DNA of 45,861 bases from Stramenopiles sp. TOSAG23-2 (GCA_900128395.1 LT649286.1:1-45861); one strand, 5' to 3'. Counted from the stretch's first letter, positions 1 through 10,727 are shown. Numbers and translations: made by a program. Notes: generated from the sequence alone by a model not told the origin.

Positions 1-1363
1 TTATATTTTGATACAATGATGATTGCTCTAAAATAGGGCCTACAATATTCATAAATGTGGTCATAAATTCCACGTCTTCAGAATCAAATGGACCAGATGA
101 TTTGTTCAAAAGTTGTATCACAGCAACAACTGCTTGATCGCCATTTGCAGCAGAGCCAAAAACAGGCATTGTTAACATATTTGTAGTTTTATAATTCGAC
201 TTTTTATCTTGCGCTGGATCAAACCTTGGATCATTGTACGGATCTTCCAGATTAATCGTTTCCCCTTTGGTTGCTACATAACCAGCAATACCTTTCCCCA
301 TGGCAAATCGCAAATTAATATCCCCTTGTATTGTCCATATTTCCTCGTTTGGATGATCCACCATATATAATGTACATTTATCAGCCTCCATTAAACTGTG
401 TGACTTGGTAGAGATTGTAAATAACAAAGAATTGATTCCTAAATCACGGTTCATTAAACATATGATTTGAATCATAGCATCTATGCGTTCCTTTTGTTTG
501 ACCAATTGGGAATGCAACAATGAATTAGCCAATGCAGAACCAGCCTGGACTCTCATGATTTCCATGATTTCCTCGTCTACTTTTGTAAATGCATCCCCAC
601 TTTTTTTATTGATAGCTTGTATGACACCTACGGTATTACCATCCGAATCTGTAACTGGTGATGCTAAGATTGTTTTCGTCACATAACCAGTTTTTTTATC
701 ATTTGTTGAATCGAATTTTGGATTTCTATATGCATCTGGTATATTCAATATATTGCCACTCTCTGCAACACTACCTGCGATCCCTTCGCCTAATTTTAAT
801 TTAACATTCACGTTGCCTTCTGCTGTATGCATATTTAACTCTTTTGTAACTGGATTGACAACAAATAAAGTTGCACGATCACATGATAAAAGTAAACACG
901 TTGCTTCAATTAAGTTACCGATAGCTTTTTCTGGAGTCAAAGTGGATGTAAAATCACGCATTGATGAAACCAATTTCTCCAACCTTTGTACTTTCTCTAT
1001 TACATTTTCTGAGCTACTAGAAGATGATTTCTTTGCTGCTTTCTTCTCACCAAAAAAGTCATCATCATCCGACTCTTCTTCATCATCATCACTATGTCCA
1101 CGTCCAGGTATAGCACCAGTCTCATCAGCATTTTCAGACGCTTCAGCATAACATTGCCTTACTAAATCTACATTGTCTTCTGGTTTGTATGGATCCCCTA
1201 AACGCTTTTTAATCGTTTTTCTCATTAATTGTTTAATGAATTGAAACGGATCTTCCGGTCTTGACAATATCATTTCAGCTGTCATCCATTCCATTAATGA
1301 TTTGAAATTATGATATTGTAAATATTCTGCTGCACCTTCAATTTCTTGTTGTGTTTCGTCCAT
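1..1363 (-). CDS. RIIa/DPY30-like plus tandem GAF protein (partial, 3' end outside window)
   Basis: An open frame of 454 codons starts at the ATG at 1361-1363 and runs off the left edge without a stop, so the C-terminus is unseen. Residues about 10-50 match the RIIa/DPY30-type dimerisation-docking motif (AEYLQYHNF, then RPEDPFQFI), common in cilium-associated and PKA-anchoring proteins. An acidic Asp/Glu/Ser linker (90-120) follows, then GAF-A (about 135-280) and GAF-B (about 300-450). GAF-A has a full NKxnFx3DE motif (N252, K253, F259, D263, E264), the signature of cyclic-nucleotide-binding GAF domains of phosphodiesterases and some cyclases. GAF-B has a close variant (N420, K421, F426, D430, E432). 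A phosphodiesterase domain could follow beyond the edge, but this is inference. It is divergent from the ABCA gene. Confidence 0.8.
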   Translation of the reverse strand, partial: MDETQQEIEGAAEYLQYHNFKSLMEWMTAEMILSRPEDPFQFIKQLMRKTIKKRLGDPYKPEDNVDLVRQCYAEASENADETGAIPGRGHSDDDEEESDDDDFFGEKKAAKKSSSSSSENVIEKVQRLEKLVSSMRDFTSTLTPEKAIGNLIEATCLLLSCDRATLFVVNPVTKELNMHTAEGNVNVKLKLGEGIAGSVAESGNILNIPDAYRNPKFDSTNDKKTGYVTKTILASPVTDSDGNTVGVIQAINKKSGDAFTKVDEEIMEIMRVQAGSALANSLLHSQLVKQKERIDAMIQIICLMNRDLGINSLLFTISTKSHSLMEADKCTLYMVDHPNEEIWTIQGDINLRFAMGKGIAGYVATKGETINLEDPYNDPRFDPAQDKKSNYKTTNMLTMPVFGSAANGDQAVVAVIQLLNKSSGPFDSEDVEFMTTFMNIVGPILEQSSLYQNI

Positions 1364-2116
1364 GATTGATAATATATATATATATATATGTATAAACCAA
1401 CTTTTCGCGAATATATAACTATTAATATATATATATGTTACACGCGCAAAGACAGAGAGATATGATAGAGGCGTGTAAACAATAATAGCTTTGTACAGTT
1501 CAAACTCTATATCTAGGTAGGTGGAACATTAATACTATTTATATTATATGTACATACATATTTCTTTTATTTTTTATTATATGTATGTTAATGATATGTA
1601 GGTGTTATTTTAACATTTTAGTAAAAATTAATTATATTGTTGATTTTTATAATAAGAAGAAAGAATTCAATACATGTATTATTGAAATTATTACCTGGTA
1701 TTCTAACGACAAAAAAAAGTACGATGTGATAATATTATTAGAATTATACCAAGTATAAAAGAAAATATAAATGTAGGAATTCTAATCTCCCAGATCTCAC
1801 TCAGATCTCATCTCAGACGCATCAGAATAACCCATATTCAGAATGTATTCTTCTGCTGTGCTGCTGTGCTGCTGTTGTGTTTTTTATAATATTAATAATT
1901 GATGATGATGATAATGTATGATGTGATAGGCACATAGCAATACTATATAATATGATGAGATAATAATAATAATAATATATATATATTATAGATATAGATA
2001 TTTTCAATTCATAGATCATTGTGTGAGAAAAACAACATTGATATATTATATATACATACATAGACATACTACCAATTGATCATTGTCTATCTTGTTTCAA
2101 ATATCAATTATATACC
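1364..2116. other. Divergent intergenic region between GAF gene and ABCA gene
   Basis: This 753-bp region presumably holds both promoters. It has AT dinucleotide runs (about 1373-1390, 1975-1990), a TACCTGGTA palindrome at 1692-1700, an ATCTCCCAG/ATCTCA block at 1785-1799, and CTG-type short repeats at 1852-1880. No gene is supported. Confidence 0.6.
1692..1700. promoter_or_regulatory. TACCWGGTA palindrome, copy 1
   Basis: Exact TACCTGGTA, 329 bp upstream of the GAF gene start and 417 bp upstream of the ABCA start. It is one of five exact copies in the window, all intergenic. A regulatory role is inferred only from recurrence and position. Confidence 0.4.
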
Positions 2117-5100
2117 ATGCAAACAATGGAAACGGATGGGACACAGGATGGATACAATAACAACAACAACAACAATAATAATAATAATATTCCATTCTTA
2201 CCAATAAATAATGCATCAACATATGAACAAATAAAATTATTATTACGTAAAAATAATGCGTTGTTGTTAAGAAATAAAACGAGCACTTTGATGCAAATAG
2301 GCATTGGCTTGTTATTTATGGTATTGTTATCGATCATCAATGTTGGTTTAGAAAGTGATCGTGTAGCAGAGGAAGCATTCAGTGCAACGTTACATATGCC
2401 AGCACAAGATATACCAAAGTTACATAAATGCGTGCCTACGAAAGGAAAATCATGTTATACTTTTGCATTTGCACCAAATGATAATAAAATTGTTAATGAA
2501 ATAGTGGAGTCTGTTATATCATCAAACCGCTTGATAGCAGATGATGAAGGATACAATGCCGATAGCGACAGTATCATTGACGCCCTGACTTTGGATTTAG
2601 ATAATACAAACAGTGAAAACGAGTATCAATTGTATAAACCATTTGGTGCAATAGGTTTTAAAACTTCAAAAGATATGCAAATTTGGATATTCAATAATCC
2701 AAACACAACAAATCTTGCTGTTACTTTCAATAATATAGATATATGGAAAAATAAAGGTAATGATATGGAATATACGCTGCAAGTTAATGGTACGAAAAGT
2801 TGTAAAAACTTTGGATTGACATGCACGGATCCAATATTAGAAGTTGGAATACCAATGCAACTTGCAATTGATAATGCTTTATTAAAGTTTGGCATGGAAA
2901 GCAGTACTTCTTCTTCCGCTGCCGCTGCTGCGGGAGATGCAGAAATCGAAGTTGCATTAAAAGCATTTCCACATCCTGATCTTGCATTTAGCCAAGATGC
3001 GATGAAAACATATGGTGCCATGTTTGTGTTTGCGACATTGATGTTTAATTTTATCATTCAATTATCTCACATTGTAAAAGAAAAAGAGTTAAGATTACGT
3101 GAAGCGATGAAACAAATGGGATTAAGACCATTTCCATATTGGGTATCCTGGTTTATAACAGATGCATTATTAGATTTAGTTAATGTTCTTGTCATTTGCC
3201 TTACTGGATGGGCACTGCGATTGGATTTTTTCGTAAAAAATGCGTTCTTCCTATATTTTCTATTGCTTTTATTAGCATCCTTGGCATTGACAGCAGCTGT
3301 GTTTTTCTTTGCGACGCTATTACGCCGAGCAGAACAAGCAAGAAATTTAGGATTTGCATTATTCATCATATTTTATATTGCTGGAAATGGATTGACAGGA
3401 TATTATTTCAACAGCGATTCATATATTGAAGTGCAAAGATATTTGTCATTGATTTTGCCTATACCGTTTTTACATTCGCTGAATGTATTGATCGATGAAT
3501 CCTCTGGGTCGGAGAAAGTCGGCCTTTCATGGAGTGATGGGCAAATTGTTCCAGGATATTACCCAGTTATGGAAGCATATTCATGGTTGATTTTGAACTT
3601 CTTCCTGTACTTAATCTTCACGTGGTATTGCGATGAGGTTGTACCAGGTGCATTTGGTGTCAAAAGACCATGGTATTTCCCATTTACAGCTTCGTATTGG
3701 GTTGGTAATACTCGCCAAAGTGGTGGTGGCAAAGATGGGTCTAACAAACGTGTTAAAAGAGCGCGTTCTTTGAATTTAAATGAGTATAAGCCTAGTTCAG
3801 ATCCAACCGTACGAGCTGAGGAACTAGCTGTTGCATCGTCCAATTTCGGTGAAAGGGACGTTAAAGTTGTTATTAATAAATTGAATAAAACATTTCAAAG
3901 TGGCCCATCTCTATCTTGTACAAGTACATCATTTACTGCTGTGAATGGTGTCTCATACGCAATTGATGATGGTGAATTGTTATGCATGCTTGGTCATAAT
4001 GGAGCAGGGAAAACCACTACGATTAATATGCTAACTGGAATGTTACCAATAACAAGTGGTGATGCATATGTATTTGGCCACAGTGCTAAGTATGACATGG
4101 ATTCAATACGTGAAATCATGGGTATATGCCCGCAACATGATATACTATGGGACCAGCTAACAGGTAAAGAACATTTGCAATTATTTGCTGGTCTTAAAGG
4201 TATGAATCCAGATGAAATCGAGGAAGAAGCTAATAAACGGTTGGAACAGGTTGAATTATTACATGTTGCTAATGTTCAAGCTCAAGCTTATAGTGGGGGT
4301 ATGAAACGAAGATTATCCTTAGCAATTGCTTTAATTGGTGATCCGAAAGTTGTTTTCCTAGATGAACCTACTACCGGTATGGATCCTGTTACAAGACGTA
4401 GTGTATGGAACATGATATTAAAGGCAAAACGAGGCCGTATTATATTGTTAACGACGCATAGTATGGAAGAAGCCGATGTATTGGCTGATCGAATATGTAT
4501 CATGTCGAAAGGGAAAATACAGGCATTAGGTAGCAGTTTGCATTTAAAGCAACATTTTGGTACTGGGTATAAACTTACCGTATTTTCTGATGTTAACAAT
4601 GCCAATGCAGAAAGTCGTATTACCTCGTTGGTATCTTCAAAAATAGCAAAATGTATCGTGTCAAGTGCTATTCCTGGAATTTTAGAATTTCAAATACCTA
4701 GGCAAAGTATAGAAAATATGTCTGCATTATTAAATGATCTAAAAAAGAAAGATGGAGTGAAAGATATTTCTGTAAGTTTAACAACACTAGAGGAAGTATT
4801 TTTGAATTTATCAAAAGCAGAATTAGAAAATGAAGTTGAAGAGATTATACCAATACATCAAAGTGAAGTACAAATGGCACGTCGTCTAAGTAGTGCGGAT
4901 GTTGAAACTGGAGCACAAACCATAACGTTTTGTTCACAAACATATGCCTTAGCTGAAAAAACATGGAAATATCAAAAAAGACAGTCAAGTCAAACATGTT
5001 GCCTCGTTATTTTCCCGATCTTCTCCATATGTTTACTTCTACTATTGCAGTATTTTGTTACACAAGCAGAATCGAAGAATACCTACGATATGCAATGTGT

Positions 5101-8100
5101 AAGTAATAAAACTTTGCAGTCAATTTTGTTACAAACACCTTCACCACTTGATGTTAAAGTTGGGAGTCCTTCGTTTTTAAATCCAGGAGCATTTCTTCAA
5201 CCATATAAAGAAATTGTTGACTATGAAATTCCAATTTCTCAATCTTACGAATGCTTAAATAACAATCCCAATTGTTCTTGTGGCACAATTAGTACAAAAT
5301 TACCAAAAGGCTTAAATGATTGGTACAGCCAAGTTGTTACGAAAGTGTTAGATATACAAAGTTGTCAAAGTACGTTTACATCGTATCTAAATCGCCATCA
5401 AGCTGTAAACAATGCATTTCAATGGAGTAATGAATATGGTAGCAAGACTGGCAGTAATAGTAGTGGATTTACACCAACACAACAAACGTTGAATTTGCAA
5501 GATTGTAAAAAATCGAAAAAGACAAAAAAGCGAAGATTGGTGGGAATTTTAGGTGATACTAATAGCGGGGGTGATGCAGGGAAAAATTGGAAACCGGATC
5601 AAGCAGCATTTGATGATTTGAAAAAACAGGAAAAAATCTTAGTAAATTGTCAATTGAACAATATATCGGATACACTGGATTTGTATTCAAAACTTCCAAT
5701 TAAAAGTACTTTACCACAGGCTGGAGCAAAGCGACAATATACCTCCGGTGCCGGTATAGTTGGAAATTTTACAACCAAAAATATACCTGATGATACTTTT
5801 AGTACGTTTGAAAACTTTGTTGTAGAGACGATTGGTCCGATTATAGCTGGGATAACAAAGCAGCCACAATTGCATGATATAGATTTGTTGTGCGAATTTT
5901 TAGCAATACCTGCTGTTAATAAAACTGTACTTCCTGAATTGCAAAAATATTTGGAAAAATTAGGTGGAGTGACGAAAAATTTAGGATCGTCTTTGCCATA
6001 TGTTTGTTGGGTAAGAAAAAGTCGTGATACAATTCGCAATATTCATTCATTAGCAGAAAGTTCTGTCAATTCCATTGACACGTTGCTTTATAATGAATGG
6101 TACGGATCGAAATTTGGGAAAGTTCATGCATCTAAATTTACAGCATATAATTTTGATTACGTAGATAGACAGAAAGCTCAAATAAAATATACCGCTTGGT
6201 ATAATGCTACTGGAAGTTCAGGATTTCTATCTTTCAAAGGTCAATTAAATTGGCCATCCATTGTATCTTTGATGAACAACGCTATATTAAAAAGCCTTTT
6301 GCCTGGCAACCACGGTATTAAGATGACAACATTGCCATGGCCACAACCTACAACAGCGGCGAGATTGAATCCTTTAAGTACGTTTTCGATTGTTGATGGT
6401 GTAGGTGGATTATTTTTTCCATTTGTATTATTTGCCTTAATGCCGATTATTATGAGTATGATCATGTATGAAAAAGAAAATCGTTTACGAGAAATCATGA
6501 AGATGATGGGGTTAAAGTTAAGTGCATATTGGTTTGTAACATACATTTTATTCTATTGTGAATATTGTTTGTTAGTTGGGGTCTTTTGGATCGCAGGTGC
6601 GATAGGAAAAATTAATTTTTTCTCATTGCATTCCCCTGTTGTCATGTTTATCTTTTTCTTTATCTGGGGACATAGCTTGATAGCATTTTCGATGCTGTTG
6701 ACCGCTTTTTTCTCGAAAACACGTACAGCAGTTGCTGTTAGTTTTGTTTTGATTTTTGGCTTTGTCCTGTTTGGTTACATGATATTTCAAACCTTGCAAC
6801 AAAATCAAAGCTCTGGAGATGTATCAGAAGTATCTTTTTATGCATGGCAGTGGTTACCACCATTTGCATTTATGCGTATTATCGTATTCGTAGTAGATGC
6901 TTCTACTGGGGACCACAAGATTTCGCTAGAAAATTGGGGAAATACGCCAATTCCAAGTACGTTATGGTGGCTGGTCGCTGAGTGGTTCATGTGTATTTTC
7001 TTGATGTATTACTTTGAGAAGGTCTTGAGTGTTGGGTATGGTGTAAGAAGTCATCCATTATTTTGTTGCTTCAGATCGTTTTGGTGCAAAGATAATGACA
7101 ATGATAGGGATAAAGATCGAAAAGGGAAGTATCAAAAAGTCAGTAACTTACAACAACAACTTCTGCCAGCAGCTAATGATGGTTTGGGATATGGAAATTT
7201 AGGTGGCAAAAGTGATGAACCTAATCCATTGGCAGCATTTGTAAATGAATTGAAACCACCGACAGATGTTTTAGAAGAAGCTAAAAATGTGCTTGGTGGT
7301 TTCAATAATGTTGAACCTCAACAAAGAGTTCGTATTGCTGGGCTGACAAAAAAATACAAAGGCCTTGGAGGCGCACCTGAAAAATTGGCGGTGCAAAAAT
7401 TGTACCTCGGTGTGAATGAAAATGAATGTTTAGGTTTACTTGGGCCAAATGGTGCTGGTAAAACTACAAGTATTAGTATTATGTGTGGTTTGTTTGAACC
7501 AACTTCTGGGGATGGTCTTGTGAAATCTCGAAATAGCGATAAAATATTACACGTTACAGATGCAAATGAATTGAATGAAATCCATACTATGATGGGTGTT
7601 TGCCCACAACATGACGTGTTGTGGAACGATTTGACTGCACGTGAGCATGTTACTTTTTATGGTAGATTGAAAGGTTTATCTGGGAAAAGATTACAAAATG
7701 CGATTTTCAAAGTGTTAAACGATGTCAAATTATACCACGTAGCTGATAAACAAGCTGGGAAATTTAGTGGCGGGATGAAACGTAGGCTAAGCGTCGCAAA
7801 TGCATTAATCGGCTCTCCACGGGTAGTTTATTTAGACGAACCATCTACTGGTTTAGATCCATCAGCAAGACGTACATTATGGGATGTCATCACTACTGCA
7901 AAAGGCGATGGCAAAGCTATTGTTTTGACAACGCATAGCATGGAGGAAGCCGATGCATTGTGTGATCGTATTGGAATTATGTCATTAGGTCAATTAAGAT
8001 GTATAGGTAAATCAGCAGAATTGAAATTACGTTATGGATCTGGATTTGCATTATCTGTTGCGACAAACGGTGGAGCAGATATTCAATTAAAAATTGAAAA

Positions 8101-8308
8101 GTTTATTAAAACAAATTTCCCGACAGCAACATTGATGATGAATTCCATCAATGGTAGTTATACATATGAAATGCCGCGAGACGATGTTGATCTAGCAAAT
8201 ATATTTAAAATTATGGAAACGAATTCAAGTAAATTGCAAATTAATGATTGGGGTGTTACAGAAACCACGTTAGAGGAAGTATTTTTTAAAGCTACGAATG
8301 GAAAGTAG
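2117..8308 (+). CDS. ABC transporter, subfamily A, full-length (TMD-NBD-TMD-NBD)
   Basis: The protein has 2063 residues, the usual size of full ABCA transporters, which move lipids or other hydrophobic substrates across membranes. After a short Asn-rich N-terminus there is a membrane helix (about 61-78), a luminal/extracellular loop, then a helix cluster (about 300-500). NBD1 has Walker A GHNGAGKTT (from residue 626), Q-loop CPQHDILW, signature SGGMK (from about 726), Walker B FLDEPTTGMDP and H-loop THSMEEAD. The second half has a large Cys-containing loop, a second helix cluster (about 1430-1640) and NBD2 with GPNGAGKTT (from 1776), CPQHDVLW, SGGMKRR, YLDEPSTGLDP and THSMEEAD. Both nucleotide sites look intact. 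The ATG at 2117 is the first in frame. A substrate cannot be assigned from sequence. Confidence 0.95.
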   Translation: MQTMETDGTQDGYNNNNNNNNNNNIPFLPINNASTYEQIKLLLRKNNALLLRNKTSTLMQIGIGLLFMVLLSIINVGLESDRVAEEAFSATLHMPAQDIPKLHKCVPTKGKSCYTFAFAPNDNKIVNEIVESVISSNRLIADDEGYNADSDSIIDALTLDLDNTNSENEYQLYKPFGAIGFKTSKDMQIWIFNNPNTTNLAVTFNNIDIWKNKGNDMEYTLQVNGTKSCKNFGLTCTDPILEVGIPMQLAIDNALLKFGMESSTSSSAAAAAGDAEIEVALKAFPHPDLAFSQDAMKTYGAMFVFATLMFNFIIQLSHIVKEKELRLREAMKQMGLRPFPYWVSWFITDALLDLVNVLVICLTGWALRLDFFVKNAFFLYFLLLLLASLALTAAVFFFATLLRRAEQARNLGFALFIIFYIAGNGLTGYYFNSDSYIEVQRYLSLILPIPFLHSLNVLIDESSGSEKVGLSWSDGQIVPGYYPVMEAYSWLILNFFLYLIFTWYCDEVVPGAFGVKRPWYFPFTASYWVGNTRQSGGGKDGSNKRVKRARSLNLNEYKPSSDPTVRAEELAVASSNFGERDVKVVINKLNKTFQSGPSLSCTSTSFTAVNGVSYAIDDGELLCMLGHNGAGKTTTINMLTGMLPITSGDAYVFGHSAKYDMDSIREIMGICPQHDILWDQLTGKEHLQLFAGLKGMNPDEIEEEANKRLEQVELLHVANVQAQAYSGGMKRRLSLAIALIGDPKVVFLDEPTTGMDPVTRRSVWNMILKAKRGRIILLTTHSMEEADVLADRICIMSKGKIQALGSSLHLKQHFGTGYKLTVFSDVNNANAESRITSLVSSKIAKCIVSSAIPGILEFQIPRQSIENMSALLNDLKKKDGVKDISVSLTTLEEVFLNLSKAELENEVEEIIPIHQSEVQMARRLSSADVETGAQTITFCSQTYALAEKTWKYQKRQSSQTCCLVIFPIFSICLLLLLQYFVTQAESKNTYDMQCVSNKTLQSILLQTPSPLDVKVGSPSFLNPGAFLQPYKEIVDYEIPISQSYECLNNNPNCSCGTISTKLPKGLNDWYSQVVTKVLDIQSCQSTFTSYLNRHQAVNNAFQWSNEYGSKTGSNSSGFTPTQQTLNLQDCKKSKKTKKRRLVGILGDTNSGGDAGKNWKPDQAAFDDLKKQEKILVNCQLNNISDTLDLYSKLPIKSTLPQAGAKRQYTSGAGIVGNFTTKNIPDDTFSTFENFVVETIGPIIAGITKQPQLHDIDLLCEFLAIPAVNKTVLPELQKYLEKLGGVTKNLGSSLPYVCWVRKSRDTIRNIHSLAESSVNSIDTLLYNEWYGSKFGKVHASKFTAYNFDYVDRQKAQIKYTAWYNATGSSGFLSFKGQLNWPSIVSLMNNAILKSLLPGNHGIKMTTLPWPQPTTAARLNPLSTFSIVDGVGGLFFPFVLFALMPIIMSMIMYEKENRLREIMKMMGLKLSAYWFVTYILFYCEYCLLVGVFWIAGAIGKINFFSLHSPVVMFIFFFIWGHSLIAFSMLLTAFFSKTRTAVAVSFVLIFGFVLFGYMIFQTLQQNQSSGDVSEVSFYAWQWLPPFAFMRIIVFVVDASTGDHKISLENWGNTPIPSTLWWLVAEWFMCIFLMYYFEKVLSVGYGVRSHPLFCCFRSFWCKDNDNDRDKDRKGKYQKVSNLQQQLLPAANDGLGYGNLGGKSDEPNPLAAFVNELKPPTDVLEEAKNVLGGFNNVEPQQRVRIAGLTKKYKGLGGAPEKLAVQKLYLGVNENECLGLLGPNGAGKTTSISIMCGLFEPTSGDGLVKSRNSDKILHVTDANELNEIHTMMGVCPQHDVLWNDLTAREHVTFYGRLKGLSGKRLQNAIFKVLNDVKLYHVADKQAGKFSGGMKRRLSVANALIGSPRVVYLDEPSTGLDPSARRTLWDVITTAKGDGKAIVLTTHSMEEADALCDRIGIMSLGQLRCIGKSAELKLRYGSGFALSVATNGGADIQLKIEKFIKTNFPTATLMMNSINGSYTYEMPRDDVDLANIFKIMETNSSKLQINDWGVTETTLEEVFFKATNGK
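2157..2190. repeat. AAC/AAT trinucleotide run coding poly-Asn
   Basis: A run of mixed AAC and AAT codons gives about 11 Asn near the ABCA N-terminus. Similar runs occur at the N-termini or linkers of several other genes here. Confidence 0.8.
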
Positions 8309-9020
8309 TTCGGGGGCGTGTATGATTATGAAATATGATATTAAAAAAGACAAAAATATTAGAATATGACATAATACTATCATATCATATCATAGTATGT
8401 ACAAATATATTTTATTTTAAAAATTATATGTGATGGTTAAAATCTACGGGTCGTAAGAGTTAATAATAATTTTACTTCTCATGTTAAATGATAATATGCT
8501 CAATATTCAATCTCGAGAATAAATATTCTAGATCCTACACGAGAAAGTGTAAAATTATTATAACTTAGATTTTAACCATCATGATTTCTATCCTATAGAT
8601 ACTATTAATAAAGCTCTCATGCGCCGCCGCAAGCTAATACTCAAATTATATATAATGTGTGTGTGCGAATATTATCTCATACGCGTATATTTGGTAAATT
8701 ATATACACATAAAAATTACAACATTAATTTTAAATAAATAATGCAAACTCACACATGATGCACGCACAACAACAGAAAGCATGATACTGCACGCTAGATA
8801 TTTTTTCAAAATACGTTCGTAGCAGAATATGCTTCTTTTTGTTCATCGTTTTTGTCTTTTTGCAACTTTTAATATTTTAGATTTTACATATATATATAAT
8901 GTCTTTATTTTTTTTTTTTAATAAACGCAATATAGATCCATTTTCCAACCTATATTTTCTTGTGCCTCATCCTTTTAACTAAACTGTGACTACATAAAAT
9001 ATATTCACTCTACTTTCCTT
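8309..9020. other. Convergent 3' intergenic region
   Basis: This 712-bp region separates the 3' ends of the ABCA gene and the methyltransferase gene. It contains the inverted-repeat element at 8431-8581 and otherwise AT-rich sequence with T runs (8908-8920). No gene is seen. Confidence 0.6.
8431..8581. repeat. Terminal-inverted-repeat element, copy A (MITE-like)
   Basis: The 151-bp element is bounded by an exact 16-bp inverted repeat: TGATGGTTAAAATCTA at 8431-8446 and its reverse complement at 8566-8581. Internal sequence next to each end is also related in inverted form (AATAATTTTACTTCTC near the left, GAAAGTGTAAAATTATT near the right). A second complete copy is at 17493-17687 and decayed copies are at about 30975, 38138 and 41511. 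No coding capacity and no clear target-site duplication is visible. It may be a miniature transposon or a 3'-end structural element. Confidence 0.65.
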
Positions 9021-9641
9021 TTAACTTTCAGAATCACCTTTAGCACATACATACATATAGTGTACACTGTTTGCATCAGACGAATCTTGAGCAGCAGATG
9101 CACTAACAGTTGGTTTTGGTACAGTGTGTACTTGAACACTCCAATGATATGCATCATTATCTAGGTAACTGAGACGATTATCTGGAATGCCGTATGAAAG
9201 CATTAAAAGAACGCCGTTTGGTTTTAAAACACGTGTGATTTCGGAAAGTGCTTTGCCGACATTGCTAGTAGAACCTTCCCCACAAAGAATAGAATCAAGT
9301 GTACCTTTGTCAATAACTGCATCAAAAGCTTCATCTGGAAACTCCAAAGCAGTTGTATTCATTTGTTGCCAACTTAATCCGGTTTTGTCACGGTATTTTT
9401 CAATCATTTGGTCGATACATACTTTAGAAATGTCGACGTTTGCAATGGTGGAAAAGCCGTCATCGTACATGTCTTCACTTAAACGAGAGTTACCACAACC
9501 AATATTTAAAATATGATCTGTTTTCTTCACGTATTGTGCAATTAAATCTTTTACACCAGAATACCTTTGATACCAATCAAAAGGTTCTGGATCCTTTGTG
9601 TATCTCTCATCCCAATATGTTGCCTTACCGTACTGTGCCAT
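9021..9641 (-). CDS. Class I SAM-dependent methyltransferase, EEF1AKMT4/METTL13-like
   Basis: The 206-residue protein opens with YWDERY (9-14) followed by a DPEPFDWYQRY segment, the hallmark start of the EEF1AKMT4/METTL13 N-domain group that methylates lysines of elongation factor 1A. SAM-binding motif I is LNIGCGNSRL (around 48-55), the acidic residue ending beta-2 is D70, and DKGTLD (111-116) is the family's post-II motif. LKPNGVLLMLSYG follows as motif III. The length is normal for a single-domain member and the ATG at 9641 is the only sensible start. It is predicted to be cytosolic. The exact substrate is inferred from family resemblance. Confidence 0.85.
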   Translation of the reverse strand: MAQYGKATYWDERYTKDPEPFDWYQRYSGVKDLIAQYVKKTDHILNIGCGNSRLSEDMYDDGFSTIANVDISKVCIDQMIEKYRDKTGLSWQQMNTTALEFPDEAFDAVIDKGTLDSILCGEGSTSNVGKALSEITRVLKPNGVLLMLSYGIPDNRLSYLDNDAYHWSVQVHTVPKPTVSASAAQDSSDANSVHYMYVCAKGDSES

Positions 9642-10360
9642 GTTTGTTTGTTGTTAATAATTAAATAATCAATGAAACGAATATGGTTCTTATCTATTTC
9701 GATATTGATATACGACGTAGATAACGTCTTGCCTGATATATTTTATCTCGTGTTTCTTTTAGTAGTTGATATTTGTATTCATTATTTGTTATTATATTCA
9801 TTATTATTTTTTATTTTCTCACCGTCGTTATTTGATTAGTAGGTGATTACTATAAGCAGATACTTTCACGTGTGCCAAAATCAAAAATTATTAAATTCGA
9901 TCATCAAGCCCCAAGCTCCAACGATATTTACAAAAAAATTTACTAGACGGCCTCTTTTATTACAGTAGGTAAAACTGCTTTTGCCGTGCTATCCCGATAT
10001 CCCGATATATTTTTTAGCAAATTTTCGGTACAAATTTATGGTATACTTAAAAACTATATTGTCTATCAAATACAAATTAAAACTCCCCCGCATCCTGCAC
10101 GACAAAAAAGCGGAATGCTGGAATGCTGGAATGCTGTTGCCAGAATAATGCTGTGGAAAGCTGGAATGCCAGCCAGAATGCCGATCCAGCGATCCTCTCT
10201 CCAACTCCAACCGGCTTAGAATAGGCCCACACCACCATTCATTTTATTATCATCCGGATATATATTAACATAATTTAACAATTAGATTGATGTATAGACA
10301 AAGAGAGAGATACAGACATATATACACATATAAAGATATAAGAAATAGTATAAAGCAACA
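9642..10360. other. Divergent intergenic region upstream of NOP10
   Basis: This 719-bp region lies between the divergent methyltransferase and NOP10 genes. It holds a GC-richer patch of short direct repeats at 10111-10195 and a segment at 9948-9970 (ACGGCCTCTTTT then ATTACAGTAG) that resembles 30863-30890. No gene is supported. Confidence 0.5.
10111..10195. repeat. GGAATGCT direct repeats and related GAATGCC units upstream of NOP10
   Basis: Three perfect head-to-tail copies of GGAATGCT lie at 10112-10135. They are followed by related units, including GCTGGAATGCC at 10160-10170, which recurs exactly at 36882-36892. The patch is markedly GC-richer than its surroundings and ends about 165 bp before the NOP10 ATG. 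Confidence 0.7.
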
Positions 10361-10558
10361 ATGCATTTAATGTACCATATTGATGAGAACACAGGGCATA
10401 GAGTATATACGTTGAAAAAGGTTGATCCAAACCAAAAAGCAACTGTATCTGCACACCCTGCTAGATTTTCACCGGATGATAAATTCTCAAAACAACGTAT
10501 TAAGTGTAAAAGAAGGTTTAATTTATTACCAACACAACAACCAAGAGCAGGCTTTTAA
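10361..10558 (+). CDS. NOP10: H/ACA snoRNP protein NOP10
   Basis: The 65-residue protein matches NOP10 from end to end: YTLKKVDP (17-24), the near-invariant block [11 protein letters not shown] (30-40), then the basic segment and the C-terminal TQQPR. NOP10 binds the Cbf5/dyskerin pseudouridine synthase in nucleolar H/ACA particles, which modify rRNA and stabilise telomerase RNA in many eukaryotes. Length and ATG agree with the family. It is a single exon, convergent with the cyclase gene that ends 169 bp downstream. The identification is very secure. Confidence 0.97.
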   Translation: MHLMYHIDENTGHRVYTLKKVDPNQKATVSAHPARFSPDDKFSKQRIKCKRRFNLLPTQQPRAGF

Positions 10559-10727
10559 ATATATTATATCAAGAATATAGAAAGTGTCGTAATGAATATA
10601 TATAATATATTATAAAAATTAAATGTATCGATAAAAGTAAATATATATTATATGTTACATCATAAGTACACGCATACGTACACGCGTACACCAAACAATA
10701 TTGGAGTGCTGGGATATTATCACATTT

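Noticed and set aside
753-1151. Plus-strand open frame of 132 codons
   Set aside because: It is antisense to the GAF gene, whose frame shows clear domains.
1822-2340. Minus-strand open frames upstream of and overlapping the ABCA start
   Set aside because: Low-complexity Ile/Tyr/Leu translations of AT-rich DNA and antisense of the Asn run; no protein-like features.
9986-10219. Open frames on both strands over the GAATGC repeat patch
   Set aside because: Short, driven by the repeats, and with no conserved features.
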